The notes: generated from the letters alone by a model not told the origin. DNA of 64,000 nt from Methylohalobius sp. (GCA_026415315.1 JAOAHI010000003.1:50350-114349); one strand, 5' to 3'. Numbered from the stretch's first letter, positions 38,523 to 48,247 are shown. Numbers and translations: made by a program.

Positions 38523-39140
38523 ATGACGGCGCCATCGTACTGGCTATCAGCTAGGCATTATCTCAGCTCTCAAGATCGGGTAATGGCTGCCTTGGTCGAG
38601 CGTTACCCAGAGGCCTTAAGCCGGCACAGTGATTCTTTTGCTACTTTAGTCCGTGCTATCATCGGGCAACAGATCTCGACCAAGGCGGCGTCCGCCGTTT
38701 GCCGGCGTTTAGAGACTGCACTTGGTAGGATCACACCCCAGGTGATCTTGGCTTTTCCGACAGCCCAATTGCAATGGGTAGGGCTTTCGCGCGCCAAGGC
38801 CTATTGTCTTCATCATTTGGCTGCCTATTATTTAGAGCATGGAATTAACGAGGATTATTGGCAAGCAAAGCCTTATCCTGAGGTCCGCAAGGAGCTGCTC
38901 AGCATCAAAGGCATCGGTGAATGGACCGCAGATATGTTTGCCATCTTTTATCTTAACGAACCAGATATATTTTCTCCTGGTGATCTAGGCTTGCAGAAGG
39001 CTGTCTCCGAACTTTATTTAGACAAAGCGCAAATCGATAAGAAATATTTGACCGAGTTTTGCAAGCGTTGGCGTCCCTACCGCACCGTGGCGGCGTGGTA
39101 TCTGTGGCGCCATTTGGACCCGGTGCCGATTTGTTATTGA
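38523..39140 (+). CDS. HhH-GPD DNA glycosylase, AlkA/Mag-like
   Basis: A 205-residue base-excision repair enzyme of the DNA-3-methyladenine glycosylase II type. RAIIGQQISTKAA begins the core, the helix-hairpin-helix is LLSIKGIGEWTADMF (about 122-136), and the catalytic Asp lies in FSPGDLGLQ, as in AlkA (PGDD). It has no iron-sulfur cysteine cluster, which excludes MutY/Nth. Shorter than E. coli AlkA because the N-terminal domain is missing, like the small Mag proteins. Removes alkylated purines. Confidence 0.9.
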   Translation: MTAPSYWLSARHYLSSQDRVMAALVERYPEALSRHSDSFATLVRAIIGQQISTKAASAVCRRLETALGRITPQVILAFPTAQLQWVGLSRAKAYCLHHLAAYYLEHGINEDYWQAKPYPEVRKELLSIKGIGEWTADMFAIFYLNEPDIFSPGDLGLQKAVSELYLDKAQIDKKYLTEFCKRWRPYRTVAAWYLWRHLDPVPICY

Positions 39141-39206
39141 TTTGCCTTGAAAGCTTAAACTTACCTAAAATCGCAAAGCATAATCAATAAAAATGGAGAG
39201 TATATC

Positions 39207-39521
39207 GTGAGTACTAAGTGGGTAGTCTTGGGCGTTCTGTTGGCTGGGTCATTTTCTGCTTTCGCCCAACCAACTGAGAATTGGATGGAGTGGAGGATGA
39301 GGCGGCTAGATGAACAACTTGAACTGACCCCCGAGCAAAAGCCAAGGGTGGAGGCGGTATTGAGAGAACAGCGGGAAAAAATGCAGGCGGTGCGTGAGGA
39401 GACTCGAAATCGGATTAAGGCAATCCTGACTCCTGAACAGGCTGCAAGATTTGACAAACTGCACCGCGAACAAAAGGAGCGCTGGCGGCAACACATGCGT
39501 CAGCGTCTGTCCAGGCCGTAA
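39207..39521 (+). CDS. Small Spy/CpxP-like periplasmic protein
   Basis: A 104-residue protein starting at GTG with a TGGAGAG site. A signal peptide (about 1-20, FSAFA-Q) precedes a highly charged all-helical region with two LTPEQ-type motifs (ELTPEQKPR and ILTPEQAARF), the LTxxQ pattern of Spy/CpxP chaperones that respond to envelope stress. Arg- and Glu-rich, ending QRLSRP. No partner kinase gene is next to it. Precise role inferred. Confidence 0.82.
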   Translation: MSTKWVVLGVLLAGSFSAFAQPTENWMEWRMRRLDEQLELTPEQKPRVEAVLREQREKMQAVREETRNRIKAILTPEQAARFDKLHREQKERWRQHMRQRLSRP

Positions 39522-39613
39522 GAAAATGCAGCATTGCTATGGCTTTCCTTAAGAAAATTCGATGGGGTCCACTTTTTTTGATACGCAAGTCGGAGCCGAG
39601 ATGGTGGCAATCA

Positions 39614-41380
39614 CTATGGCCATAACCAAAGGATAGCCGTGACTGTGGTAATCCCGGCAAGGATATTTAAAGGCAAGCCGAACTTTAAGAAATCCGTAAA
39701 TCGATACCCTCCTGGTCCATACACCATAAGATTGGTCTGATAGCCGATAGGGGTGGCAAAGCTGGCCGAGGCAGAAAACATCAGTGCCAGCAAGAAAGGT
39801 TTGGCATCTACGCCCAACTCGCTGGCCAATGCGGTGACGATAGGAAACAGGATTACCGCTACCGCATTATTGGTGATGACCTCGGTCAAAAGCGAGCCGA
39901 TCGCATACACTGCTGCTAAAGTCATCCAGGGAGTGCCGTCCGCGACGCTTAAGAACCCTTTAGCGATTTGGGTAGCTGCGCCCGTGGTCTCCAAAGCCGT
40001 ACCAATACCAAACGAGGCAGCGATGGAGAGCAGCACCTGGCCATCTAGGCTTTTGCGCGCGCTGCCCAGCGAGCAACAACCGGTCACAAGCATCAAGGCT
40101 GCGCCTATAAGAGCTGCTTTAAACATGCTCAAGGCGCCAGTGCCAGCGCTCAGAATCACGGCGCCGAGGATGGACCAGGCCAGCCAGGCGCGCTCGTAGC
40201 GAACAGGTACGTAATCGGAAATAGGGCTGATGAGGAGAAAATCAGTTGAATTACGATGGCGTTCCAGAAACGGTGGGCGCACATCTAACAGCAAGGCATC
40301 CCCAGGTTGAAGGCGAATGTCGCCGATTTTGCCTTGAATTCGCTGGCCTTCTCGCGCCACGGCGATGACCGAGCCGCCATAAGTCATGCGAAACCTGCCT
40401 TCGCGAATCGTTTTGCCGACCAAGGCGCAGCGAGGCGAAACCACCGCTTCTACTAATACTCGTTCCCGATGTTCGCGGTCTCTAGGGTGAAAGGTTTGGT
40501 CGGTACAGGGACGAAGGCCTCGGAAACGCTGCAGTTCCACCACCGCGTCTACTACTCCAGCAAATACGAGTCGATCTCTCCCTTGCAGGCGCTCATAAGG
40601 GCCAACAGCAGCTAAAATCTCGCCGTCGCGCACGATTTCCACCAGGTAAAGCCCAGGCAGATGGCGCAGCCCTGCTTGCTCGACGCTTTTCCCAACCAGC
40701 GGCCCATTTTCTTCGACTTCCATCTCCAGCGTATATTCCTTAGCGTTTTCGAACACTTCGTGGACCGGCACCCGAGCTGGTAACCAGCTGGGGGCGAAAA
40801 CAATCAAATACAAACTCCCCACGGTTAGGACGACCAAGCCTACAGGCGTGAGATCAAAAAGAGCGAAACCAGCTTCTCCCCGACTTAGGAGCAGGCCGTT
40901 GACTGCCAAGTTAGTACTGGTACCGATCAAGGTCACAGTGCCGCCTAAGATAGTGGCATAGCTTAAGGGGATCAGGAGCTTAGAAGGAGAGATTCGAAGG
41001 CGCTTAGCCCAATCGATGACGGCGGGTAAAAAGGCAGCCACCACCGGTGTATTATTAAGAAAAGCACTTACTCCTGCGACTGGAAAGATCATCCGAGCTA
41101 TGGCTCGGCGCTCGCTTTTAGGGCGGCCGAGGACATACTGGGTGAGGAATTCGACTGCCCCTGTTTCCCTTAAGCCGGCGACGATGACATACATCAGGGC
41201 GACAGTGATCATGCCTTCGTTGGCCAAGCCAGCCAAGGCCTGAGCAGGGGTCAGTATGCCGCTTAGAAGGAGGATGCCAACGCCCCCAAGTAAGATCAAC
41301 TCGGGGGAAATAGTCGTAAACACAAAGGCACTGAAGCAAGCGATCACAGTCGCAACGGCAATCCAGGCTTGGATCGTCAT
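39614..41380 (-). CDS. DASS/SLC13-like anion transporter with two TrkA-C domains
   Basis: A 588-residue permease. Two membrane halves (about 1-190 and 395-588) carry the paired NT-containing loops: FLNNTPVVAAF and LIGTSTNLAVN in the first half, ITNNAVAVILF and SFATPIGYQTNL in the second. Between them lie two regulatory TrkA-C (RCK-C) domains (about 205-290, 300-380; NGPLVGKSVEQAGLRHL, LVGKTIREGRF). Related proteins transport sulfate, citrate or other dicarboxylates with sodium; substrate cannot be read here. Single gene. A perfect palindrome lies in the upstream spacer. Confidence 0.88.
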   Translation of the reverse strand: MTIQAWIAVATVIACFSAFVFTTISPELILLGGVGILLLSGILTPAQALAGLANEGMITVALMYVIVAGLRETGAVEFLTQYVLGRPKSERRAIARMIFPVAGVSAFLNNTPVVAAFLPAVIDWAKRLRISPSKLLIPLSYATILGGTVTLIGTSTNLAVNGLLLSRGEAGFALFDLTPVGLVVLTVGSLYLIVFAPSWLPARVPVHEVFENAKEYTLEMEVEENGPLVGKSVEQAGLRHLPGLYLVEIVRDGEILAAVGPYERLQGRDRLVFAGVVDAVVELQRFRGLRPCTDQTFHPRDREHRERVLVEAVVSPRCALVGKTIREGRFRMTYGGSVIAVAREGQRIQGKIGDIRLQPGDALLLDVRPPFLERHRNSTDFLLISPISDYVPVRYERAWLAWSILGAVILSAGTGALSMFKAALIGAALMLVTGCCSLGSARKSLDGQVLLSIAASFGIGTALETTGAATQIAKGFLSVADGTPWMTLAAVYAIGSLLTEVITNNAVAVILFPIVTALASELGVDAKPFLLALMFSASASFATPIGYQTNLMVYGPGGYRFTDFLKFGLPLNILAGITTVTAILWLWP

Positions 41381-41459
41381 GGAGTGTTCTCTATAAAATG
41401 GCCCAATTTGTAATATATACTGGCGTTTAAATAACTAAAAAGAATAAATAAAAAGATAT

Positions 41460-41478
41460 TTATTCCATTTAGGAATAA
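41460..41478. repeat. Perfect 7-bp inverted repeat between holC and the transporter
   Basis: TTATTCC-ATTTA-GGAATAA in an AT-rich spacer (41381-41515). It could be an operator for the downstream transporter or, with the GCCTGA/TCAGGC hairpin at 41505-41521 across the holC stop, part of a 3' end for pepA-holC. Neither can be decided by eye. Confidence 0.4.
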
Positions 41479-41515
41479 TCTCTCAATAAAGGCTTCATAT
41501 CTATGCCTGATTTTT

Positions 41516-41953
41516 TCAGGCGGATGTCAACCGATGAAGGTGAAGGTGGACACCTAGGTCCTGATAAGAACGATACTTACTGCGCCCTGCTGTGCGGGTA
41601 GCTTGGTCTTGCGTGACGATTTCGGCGATGCGTTGAAATCTTTGCCAGTCCGCGGGAACCTGAGAGCTCAAGTTGATGAGCACAGTTGGGCACGGCTCGG
41701 GGGTATCTCTAAAGCCAATCACTACCGCCGCTAGGGGATCATGAGGGAGATTATCTGCTAAAGTGTGGGGAACAAAACTTCCCTGGCGGAAAGTCCACAG
41801 CAGTTCGTCCAAAATCTGGGCGTCGGTCTCGTCCTCGACGCGGATAAAAACTTTGTGATCGAGCTTGTACGCTTTCTCCGCCAGCCGGCAGGCAAACGCT
41901 CGCCTCGCTTTGGGGTCTTGATCTTGCAGTAGATAAAAATCGACTCGTCTCAT
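41516..41953 (-). CDS. holC: DNA polymerase III chi subunit
   Basis: A 145-residue subunit of the clamp-loader complex that contacts single-strand binding protein. The opening [43 protein letters not shown] and a VLINLS strand are typical of HolC. It follows pepA with a 4-base overlap, the usual proteobacterial pairing, and ends at a GCCTGA/TCAGGC hairpin. Confidence 0.93.
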   Translation of the reverse strand: MRRVDFYLLQDQDPKARRAFACRLAEKAYKLDHKVFIRVEDETDAQILDELLWTFRQGSFVPHTLADNLPHDPLAAVVIGFRDTPEPCPTVLINLSSQVPADWQRFQRIAEIVTQDQATRTAGRSKYRSYQDLGVHLHLHRLTSA

Positions 41954-43440
41954 CCTGCCACTTGGTCAAGCAGGAACTGAACCAACAAGGGAATAGGCCG
42001 GCCGGTGGCGCCCTTATCCCGGCCGCTGGTCCAGGCGGTTCCTGCAATGTCCAGATGAGCCCAGGAGAATTTGTCGGCAAAGCGCGAAAGGAACGCCGCT
42101 GCGGTGATCGCTCCACCCTCGCGGCCGCCGACGTTGGCAAAATCGGCAAAGTTAGACTTGAGCTGTTCTTGATATTCTTCCCACAGGGGAAGACGCCAGG
42201 CCCGGTCCTGGCTGATCTCGCCTGCTTTGAGCAAAGCGTTGGCTAACTCATCGTCGTTGGCAAGGAGACCAGTAGCATGCCGACCCAAGGCGATCAGGCA
42301 GGCGCCGGTAAGGGTGGCAATGTCTATTACTGCTTTAGGAGCAAAACGTTGGGTGTAAGTTAAGGCATCGCCTAAAATCAACCTGCCTTCGGCGTCGGTG
42401 TTTAGGATTTCAACCGTTTTGCCAGCCATCGTCTTGACGACGTCTCCGGGTTTGACGGCGTTGCCATCGGGAAGGTTTTCGCAGGCTGGAATCACCCCAA
42501 CCAAGTTCAGCGGCAGACCTAATTCAGCGACTGCCTGCAGCGTTCCTATGACAGTTGCGCCGCCGCACATGTCGTATTTCATTTCATCCATGTTTTCGGC
42601 GCGCTTTAACGAGATGCCGCCAGCATCGAAGGTTAATCCTTTACCCACTAGTGCGATCGGCGATTCTTTGGTTTTGCCTCCAGGGTACTCCAAGACAATC
42701 AACTTGGGTGGCTGACGACTGCCGCGAGAGACAGCAAGTATCGCCCCCATGCCAAGTTTGCTCATGTCTGCCTCTTCGAGCACTGTCACCTTAAGCTTGG
42801 GATAACGCTCGGTCAATTTCAGGGCTTGTTCGGCCAAGTAGGAGGGGGTGCAAATATTACCGGGAAGATTAGCTAAGTCTTTAGCCAGTTTCATGCCCTC
42901 GGCAATCGCTTTGCCCTCCCGAGCTCCTTGTTCGATCGCCGCTTTTTGCGCTCCTTCCTGAGGATGGAGCTCGACTTGAGCAAGCGCAGGCACTTCCTGC
43001 GGTTCGCTTTTAAGAGCAGTGAAACGGTAGCAGCCGTCGGCAAAGGCGAGCGCAATCTGACGCGCTCGCCAGCGTTCGTCATAAGTGGCAACTTGAGTTT
43101 CTAGCAAAGCGCATACGATTTTTTGGCTAGGGGTGGCAGTCACCGCTTTGACGGCTGAGCCTAAAATCTTGCAATACTGTTTGGCCGACAGTTCTAGGGC
43201 GTCCCCTAAACCCACCACTAAGACTCGATCAGCCCGGCAACCGGGAAGCTGGTGGAGCAACAGAGTGTCGCCTTCTTTGGCTTTGAAGTGCTCACGCTTG
43301 AGAAGCTTAGTCAAGAAGCCATCGCTGGCCTGATCGATCTCCTTAGCGCTTGGGCTAAGCTTTTGTCTCTCATAAACACCTATGATGAGGCAATCGCTGC
43401 GCTTTTTGTCCAGACTGCCTGAATGGATGACAAAATTCAT
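41950..43440 (-). CDS. pepA: Leucyl aminopeptidase (M17)
   Basis: A 496-residue cytosolic two-metal aminopeptidase. The C-terminal catalytic domain shows [17 protein letters not shown] (Lys and Asp ligands), MKYDMCGGA (Asp) and the signature [14 protein letters not shown] (Asp, Glu, Arg). An N-terminal domain of about 160 residues precedes it. Also known in some bacteria to bind DNA at Xer sites. Starts 5 bases after the end of the small membrane-protein gene on the same strand. Confidence 0.97.
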   Translation of the reverse strand: MNFVIHSGSLDKKRSDCLIIGVYERQKLSPSAKEIDQASDGFLTKLLKREHFKAKEGDTLLLHQLPGCRADRVLVVGLGDALELSAKQYCKILGSAVKAVTATPSQKIVCALLETQVATYDERWRARQIALAFADGCYRFTALKSEPQEVPALAQVELHPQEGAQKAAIEQGAREGKAIAEGMKLAKDLANLPGNICTPSYLAEQALKLTERYPKLKVTVLEEADMSKLGMGAILAVSRGSRQPPKLIVLEYPGGKTKESPIALVGKGLTFDAGGISLKRAENMDEMKYDMCGGATVIGTLQAVAELGLPLNLVGVIPACENLPDGNAVKPGDVVKTMAGKTVEILNTDAEGRLILGDALTYTQRFAPKAVIDIATLTGACLIALGRHATGLLANDDELANALLKAGEISQDRAWRLPLWEEYQEQLKSNFADFANVGGREGGAITAAAFLSRFADKFSWAHLDIAGTAWTSGRDKGATGRPIPLLVQFLLDQVAG

Positions 43441-43445
43441 AAAGT

Positions 43446-43676
43446 TTAGGAGGACTCTCCAGAGGGTTGGGAGACGGGCGCTGATCCACCAGCAAAGCGC
43501 CCGCCAAAAAACATCGCAATATAAACTTCTACAGCAAGCATAAGCATATACAGGACAGGCGGCAGACGGGCAAAGCTTAAACTAAAAAACAGCACCACAA
43601 ATACAGCGGTCAATACCGGATGGGTCAGGAACTCCTCGTATTTGATTTTAATCTTATATTCATCGATTCTAAGCAT
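43446..43676 (-). CDS. Small two-helix membrane protein, unknown
   Basis: A 76-residue protein I do not recognise. Two hydrophobic segments (about 19-36 and 39-57) are separated by a short RLPP turn, with a basic, charged N-terminus ([10 protein letters not shown]) and a polar Gly/Ser/Pro-rich tail. It ends 5 bases before the pepA start on the same strand, so it is probably in the pepA-holC transcript. No good ribosome site: GGAAGC lies near its ATG. Could be a small envelope protein; nothing more can be said. Confidence 0.55.
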   Translation of the reverse strand: MLRIDEYKIKIKYEEFLTHPVLTAVFVVLFFSLSFARLPPVLYMLMLAVEVYIAMFFGGRFAGGSAPVSQPSGESS

Positions 43677-43819
43677 GACAGCTTCCTCTCGTGTTTTTGT
43701 TTTATGCCAGATGCATTATAAAACATATGATCGCCGGCGGCGATCTCAGCCTCTATCAATGTAGCGTTTTTTGCCGCTATGATAGGATGTATCGGCTAGA
43801 ATGACTGGGAGAATTCCGC

Positions 43820-44086
43820 ATGACTGAGGAAGAGAGCAAGCGCCAACTGGACGACAGCCTAAAACGTCTGCGTTCAGAACTCGAAAGCGTTGATGAGGCT
43901 ACTCGTAAGCGCCTGGAAGCATGGGTAGAACGGATAGAGCAGCGTATAACCGAGGGAAAAGCCGCAGAAGATCGGGGGCTGCTTCAGGAATGGGAAGAGG
44001 AAGTTATGCATTTTGAAGTAGAGCACCCGCGCTTGGTCGCAATCGTCAACGACATCATGCTTGCCCTAAGCAGCATGGGAATCTGA
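43820..44086 (+). CDS. DUF4404 family small protein
   Basis: An 88-residue acidic, helical protein with the DUF4404 look: LDDSLKRLRSELESVDEAT near the N-terminus, then FEVEHPRLVAIVNDIMLALSSMGI at the C-terminus. It contains no signal or membrane segment. Function of the family unknown. It lies 22 bases before pcnB on the same strand, downstream of a spacer of 143 bases shared with the leftward small membrane protein gene. Confidence 0.8.
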   Translation: MTEEESKRQLDDSLKRLRSELESVDEATRKRLEAWVERIEQRITEGKAAEDRGLLQEWEEEVMHFEVEHPRLVAIVNDIMLALSSMGI

Positions 44087-44108
44087 CAAACTGATTTCTT
44101 TCAATACC

Positions 44109-45473
44109 TTGCCTGGCTTAAAGCTCATCCAACCCACTGCTGGTGTATTGCGTGTTCAGCCGCACGTCTATCGCCGCAGTGAGCATCCTATTTCCCGCCG
44201 CGCAATCAACCCAAATGCTCTTAAGGTTCTCTATCGCCTAAAACAAGCTGGATTTCGTGCCTGCTTGGTTGGGGGATGTGTGCGCGACCTGCTTCTTGGG
44301 CGTGAACCCAAAGACTTTGACGTGGTGACCGATGCTCATCCTGAGCAAGTGCGGGCGCTCTTTCGCAATTGCCGTTTGGTCGGACGCAGGTTTCGCCTCG
44401 CGCATATCTGTTTTGGTCAGGAAATCGTGGAGGTGGCAACGTTCCGCGCTACAGCGGCTCCTGGACGGGAGGGCGACTGGGTCCAAGAGGAATCAGGCCG
44501 GTTGCTGCGCGACAACGTCTTTGGAACAATCGAGGAAGATGCCTTTCGGCGTGACTTTACTGCAAATGCTTTGTATTACGACATCGCTGATTTCTCAGTC
44601 ATCGACTACGTGGGGGGTATGGAGGACTTGCAGCGCGGGGTTCTGCGCCTCATCGGTGATCCTGAGCTTCGCTACCGCGAGGATCCGGTACGCATGTTGC
44701 GCGCTGTACGATTGATGACCAAACTTGGCTTTGTCCTTGATCCAGCCTGTGCGGAGCCGATCAAGAAATTAGCTCCTTTATTGGCTGGCGTTTCGCCAGC
44801 ACGCCTTTACGAAGAGGTGCTTAAACTGTTTTTGTCGGGTTTGGCCGTCCAGAATTTCGAGTGGTTACGCCATTATGGGTTGTTTGAGTTTCTATTTCCT
44901 ACCACGGAAAAAGCCCTTTCAAGCGAGTATCAGGGTTTTCCGTCAACTTTTTTGGTACGGGCGTTGGAGGCGGCTGACCGCCGCCTGAGCGAGGGTAAGC
45001 CGGTTACCCCTTACTTTTTGTATGCGACCCTTTTGTGGGAGCCGGTGCGATTGGAGTTCGAGCGCCATCTGGCGCAAGGGGTAGCGCCGGCGGTGGCTAT
45101 GCAGGAAGCGGCCAGTACGATACTGACCGAGCAGCAGCGGCATGTGGCGATTGCCCGCCGGGTAGCTCTACCCATGCGCGAGGTATGGCTGCTGCAGCCG
45201 CGCTTGGAGCGCTGTCAAGGCAGCCGTCCTCTGAAATTATTAGCGCATCCCAGGTTCCGCGCTGGATATGATTTTCTTCTGCTGCGCTGCGCAGCGGGGG
45301 AAGTCGCGCCTGAGATAGGAGAATGGTGGGCTGAGTTTCAGCAAGTCGGCGAAGACCGGCGCAGGGAGATGTTGTCCGGGGTGCAGCGCAAACGTCGCCG
45401 GCGCAGCAAGGCTAGACGAGCCTCAATGTTTCCATCACAAAGCTGCTCGGGTTTGTCTCCCTCCTCAGGGTAA
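44109..45473 (+). CDS. pcnB: Poly(A) polymerase I
   Basis: A 454-residue nucleotidyltransferase that adds 3' adenosine tails to RNA, marking it for decay. LVGGCVRDLLLGREPKDFDVVT holds the GG and the DxD metal-binding Asp pair (about 56-76); CRLVGRRFRLAHICFG, FRRDFTANALYYD, and RYREDPVRMLRAVR are PcnB-specific. The tail is very basic (KRRRRSKARR). No ATG is available at the start: the best frame begins at TTG 44109, while an in-frame ATT sits at 44094. E. coli pcnB is known to begin at AUU, so a non-standard start is plausible. Followed 11 bases later by folK. Confidence 0.95.
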   Translation: MPGLKLIQPTAGVLRVQPHVYRRSEHPISRRAINPNALKVLYRLKQAGFRACLVGGCVRDLLLGREPKDFDVVTDAHPEQVRALFRNCRLVGRRFRLAHICFGQEIVEVATFRATAAPGREGDWVQEESGRLLRDNVFGTIEEDAFRRDFTANALYYDIADFSVIDYVGGMEDLQRGVLRLIGDPELRYREDPVRMLRAVRLMTKLGFVLDPACAEPIKKLAPLLAGVSPARLYEEVLKLFLSGLAVQNFEWLRHYGLFEFLFPTTEKALSSEYQGFPSTFLVRALEAADRRLSEGKPVTPYFLYATLLWEPVRLEFERHLAQGVAPAVAMQEAASTILTEQQRHVAIARRVALPMREVWLLQPRLERCQGSRPLKLLAHPRFRAGYDFLLLRCAAGEVAPEIGEWWAEFQQVGEDRRREMLSGVQRKRRRRSKARRASMFPSQSCSGLSPSSG

Positions 45474-45484
45474 AAAGGCGCATC

Positions 45485-45991
45485 ATGGTCGAGCCAAACT
45501 GGGCCTACATCGGCTTAGGCAGCAATTTGGATAACCCAGTCGACCAGCTCAAACGCGCACGGAAAGCTGTAACCGCCTTGGAAGGCGTGAGAGAGCAGGG
45601 CTTTTCCAGCCTATACCGCAGCCCGCCCATGGGCCCTAAAAATCAGCCGGATTATATCAACGCAGTCATGGCGGTAGTTACTGAACTCCCCCCGCTTGTG
45701 CTTTTGGAATCCTTGCACAGAATAGAGCAAGCGCACGGCCGCGTTCGAGGAGGGGAGCGGTGGGGACCTAGGGTATTGGATCTAGATATCTTGCTGTATG
45801 GACGCTACTGCATGCGCAGCGCGCAGCTTACTCTCCCCCATCCTGGCTTGACTGAACGTCCTTTCGTGCTTTATCCCTTGGCGGAGATTGCTCCGCTCTC
45901 GCTTTTAATTCCAGGCCGAGGAACGCTTAGAGAGCTGCTTAGACGTTGCCCGCGGCAAGGAATAGAGCAACTAAGATTAGACCATGGGTGA
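45485..45991 (+). CDS. folK: HPPK, 6-hydroxymethyl-dihydropterin pyrophosphokinase
   Basis: A 168-residue folate-pathway enzyme that pyrophosphorylates 6-hydroxymethyl-7,8-dihydropterin. YIGLGSNLDNP opens it, LYRSPPMGP and QPDYINAV follow, and the signature RWGPRVLDLDILLYG carries the metal-binding Asp pair. The pcnB-folK-panB-panC order is the usual gammaproteobacterial one. Overlaps panB by 8 bases. Confidence 0.96.
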   Translation: MVEPNWAYIGLGSNLDNPVDQLKRARKAVTALEGVREQGFSSLYRSPPMGPKNQPDYINAVMAVVTELPPLVLLESLHRIEQAHGRVRGGERWGPRVLDLDILLYGRYCMRSAQLTLPHPGLTERPFVLYPLAEIAPLSLLIPGRGTLRELLRRCPRQGIEQLRLDHG

Positions 45992-46781
45992 GAGGTTGGC
46001 GGTACCAGATCTTCGGCAGTTCAAAAGGCGTGGAGAGAAAATCGCTTGTTTGACCTGCTACGATGCTAGCTTCGCCCGCGTGTTAGAAGCAGCCGGGGTG
46101 GAGATCCTGTTAGTTGGCGATTCGCTAGGCGTGGTAATCCAGGGACACGCTACGACGGTGCCGGTGCGCCTTGCAGACATGGTCTATCACACACGCTGGG
46201 TAAGCAGGGCGACGGAGAAGGCGCTGGTCATTGCAGACCTACCGTTTGCTACCTATACTGATCGGCGGCGTGCCCTGATTTCGGCGGCGCGCTTGGTGCA
46301 GGCAGGGGGCGCCCAGATGATCAAACTCGAGGGTGGGCGCGGGCGAGTGGAGGTGGTCCAGGCCCTGGTGGCCGAGGGTATTCCAGTATGTGGCCATTTA
46401 GGGCTGTTGCCGCAATCTATTTATCGCCTAGGTCGTTACCGGGTCCAAGGGCGGCAACCTCAGGAAGCGCAAAAGCTATTGGAAGATGCCTGTTTGCTCG
46501 AGCAGGCAGGAGTCGAGTTGCTGGTGCTCGAATGCGTGCCGGCGGATTTGGCAGCGGCGATTACTGCCGAGGTGGCAGTCCCCACGATAGGTATAGGAGC
46601 GGGGCCTGCGTGCGACGGCCAGGTGCTCGTGCTGTATGATTTGCTGGGCTTGACGCCTAAGCCGGCTCGTTTCGTGCAAGATTTTTTAATCGGAAAAAAT
46701 AGCATTCAGGCAGCCGTAGCCGAGTATGTAGCAGCGGTCAAGGAAGGGCGCTTTCCCACCGAGCAGCATGCCTATTTCTAA
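45984..46781 (+). CDS. panB: Ketopantoate hydroxymethyltransferase
   Basis: A 265-residue TIM-barrel enzyme making ketopantoate from 2-ketoisovalerate and 5,10-methylene-THF, the first step of pantothenate synthesis. KIACLTCYDASFARVLEAAGV, VGDSLGVVIQGH (metal-binding Asp), DLPFATY and LEGG are typical; the ending IGIGAGPACDGQVLVLYDLLGL is in place. Co-transcribed with folK and panC. Confidence 0.97.
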   Translation: MGERLAVPDLRQFKRRGEKIACLTCYDASFARVLEAAGVEILLVGDSLGVVIQGHATTVPVRLADMVYHTRWVSRATEKALVIADLPFATYTDRRRALISAARLVQAGGAQMIKLEGGRGRVEVVQALVAEGIPVCGHLGLLPQSIYRLGRYRVQGRQPQEAQKLLEDACLLEQAGVELLVLECVPADLAAAITAEVAVPTIGIGAGPACDGQVLVLYDLLGLTPKPARFVQDFLIGKNSIQAAVAEYVAAVKEGRFPTEQHAYF

Positions 46782-46784
46782 GCT

Positions 46785-47630
46785 ATGAAGCATATCGCCT
46801 CGATTGCGGATTTGCGCTCCCTGTGTGCGGCCTGGCAAAGGAAGGGAGAGGGCATTGCGCTGGTGCCCACCATGGGCAACTTGCACGCCGGTCACTTAAA
46901 ATTGGTGAGGGAGGCGCAAAGACTGGCCAGGCGAGTAGTCGTGAGCATTTTCGTCAATCCCCTGCAGTTTAGCCCAAATGAGGACTATGATAGTTATCCC
47001 AGAACTCTTGATGCAGATTTGCAACAACTGGCTGAGCTAGAGGTTGATGCGGCGTTTTCGCCAAGCGTGGCTGAGATGTATCCGCGTGGCCTTACAGCGA
47101 CTTCGTGGGTGGAGGTACCTGAGTTGTCTGAAATCTTATGCGGGGCTTTCCGACCTGGTCATTTTCGCGGCGTCGCCACAGTGGTAGTCAAGCTGCTCAA
47201 TTTGGTTCAACCGAATATAGCAGTATTTGGCGAGAAAGATTATCAGCAACTTTTGCTCGTCCGGCGGATGGTTACCGATCTTAACTTCCCGGTAGAGATT
47301 GCGGCCGTTCCTACTGTGCGTGAGGCTGATGGGCTGGCCATGAGTTCGCGCAATCGGTATCTTTCCACCCAAGAGCGAGCTAAGGCCCCCTGGCTTTACC
47401 GAACGCTGTGTGAGGCTCAGCAGGCGCTTTTAGCGGGTGAGCGCGATTTCGATGCTCTCTCCAAGAGGCAGCTGCTAAAGCTGAAGGAGCAGGGTTTTAA
47501 GCCCGATTATTTTGTCATTCGCCGTGCTGGCGACTTGGCCGAGGCTGCTCCAAATGAACGCCCATTGCGCATCCTAGCGGCGGCTTGGTTAGGTAATACG
47601 CGCCTGATCGACAACCTAGAGGTGATGTGA
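46785..47630 (+). CDS. panC: Pantothenate synthetase
   Basis: A 281-residue adenylate-forming enzyme joining pantoate and beta-alanine. PTMGNLHAGHLKLV includes the HxGH ATP motif (about 25-38), FVNPLQF, FGEKDYQQLLLVRRMV and SSRNRYLS (KMSKS-like) are intact. Three bases separate it from panB; its last bases overlap mtnB (GTGA). Confidence 0.97.
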   Translation: MKHIASIADLRSLCAAWQRKGEGIALVPTMGNLHAGHLKLVREAQRLARRVVVSIFVNPLQFSPNEDYDSYPRTLDADLQQLAELEVDAAFSPSVAEMYPRGLTATSWVEVPELSEILCGAFRPGHFRGVATVVVKLLNLVQPNIAVFGEKDYQQLLLVRRMVTDLNFPVEIAAVPTVREADGLAMSSRNRYLSTQERAKAPWLYRTLCEAQQALLAGERDFDALSKRQLLKLKEQGFKPDYFVIRRAGDLAEAAPNERPLRILAAAWLGNTRLIDNLEVM

Positions 47631-48247
47631 ATCTAGATCAAGAGTTTAGCCAGCGCGCTCAAGAATTAATAGTCGCTGGGCGGGTTTTGTACGAGCGGGG
47701 CTGGGTGCCGGCCACCAGCGGTAATTTCTCTGCCCGTTTAAGCGACGGCAGCTTTGCTATCACCGTCTCCGGCCGGCACAAGGGAAAACTTACCATAGAC
47801 GACATCATGCGCTTGGATGCGTACGGACGTCCTCTGGACGGACGTCAACCTTCGGCTGAAACCCCTCTGCATTTGGCTTTGTATCAACGTTATCCTGAGG
47901 TTCGGGCGATCCTGCATCCCCACTCCCCTGGAGCGGTTCTCGCTTCGCGCCTGTTTAAGGGCCAAGTGGTGCTGGTCGATCACGAGCTTTTAAAAACCTT
48001 AGAAGGGATCAAAACCCACGCTCAACAAGTCGTGGTGCCCATTTTTCCCAACGACCAGGATGTGGAGCGTTTGGCGCGCCGGGTAAATGCTTACATCGCT
48101 CATCACGGCAACATTTATGCTTACATCATCGCCGGTCATGGTTTTTATACTTGGGGGCGCAGTGTCGAGACGGCCATGACCCGGGTGGAGGCGTTGGAGT
48201 TTATGTTTGAATGTGAAGTTAGATTGTACGAGGTAAGGCAAAAATGA
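47627..48247 (+). CDS. mtnB: Methylthioribulose-1-phosphate dehydratase
   Basis: A 206-residue class II aldolase-fold enzyme of the methionine salvage pathway, dehydrating 5-methylthioribulose-1-phosphate. ATSGNFSARL (about 26) and the zinc pair in LHPHSPG, plus the final AGHGFYTWGRSVETAMTRVEALEF, which also supplies a metal His, are diagnostic. The start is GTG in a GTGA overlap with panC; the next genes mtnD and mtnC follow without gaps. Confidence 0.94.
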   Translation: MNLDQEFSQRAQELIVAGRVLYERGWVPATSGNFSARLSDGSFAITVSGRHKGKLTIDDIMRLDAYGRPLDGRQPSAETPLHLALYQRYPEVRAILHPHSPGAVLASRLFKGQVVLVDHELLKTLEGIKTHAQQVVVPIFPNDQDVERLARRVNAYIAHHGNIYAYIIAGHGFYTWGRSVETAMTRVEALEFMFECEVRLYEVRQK

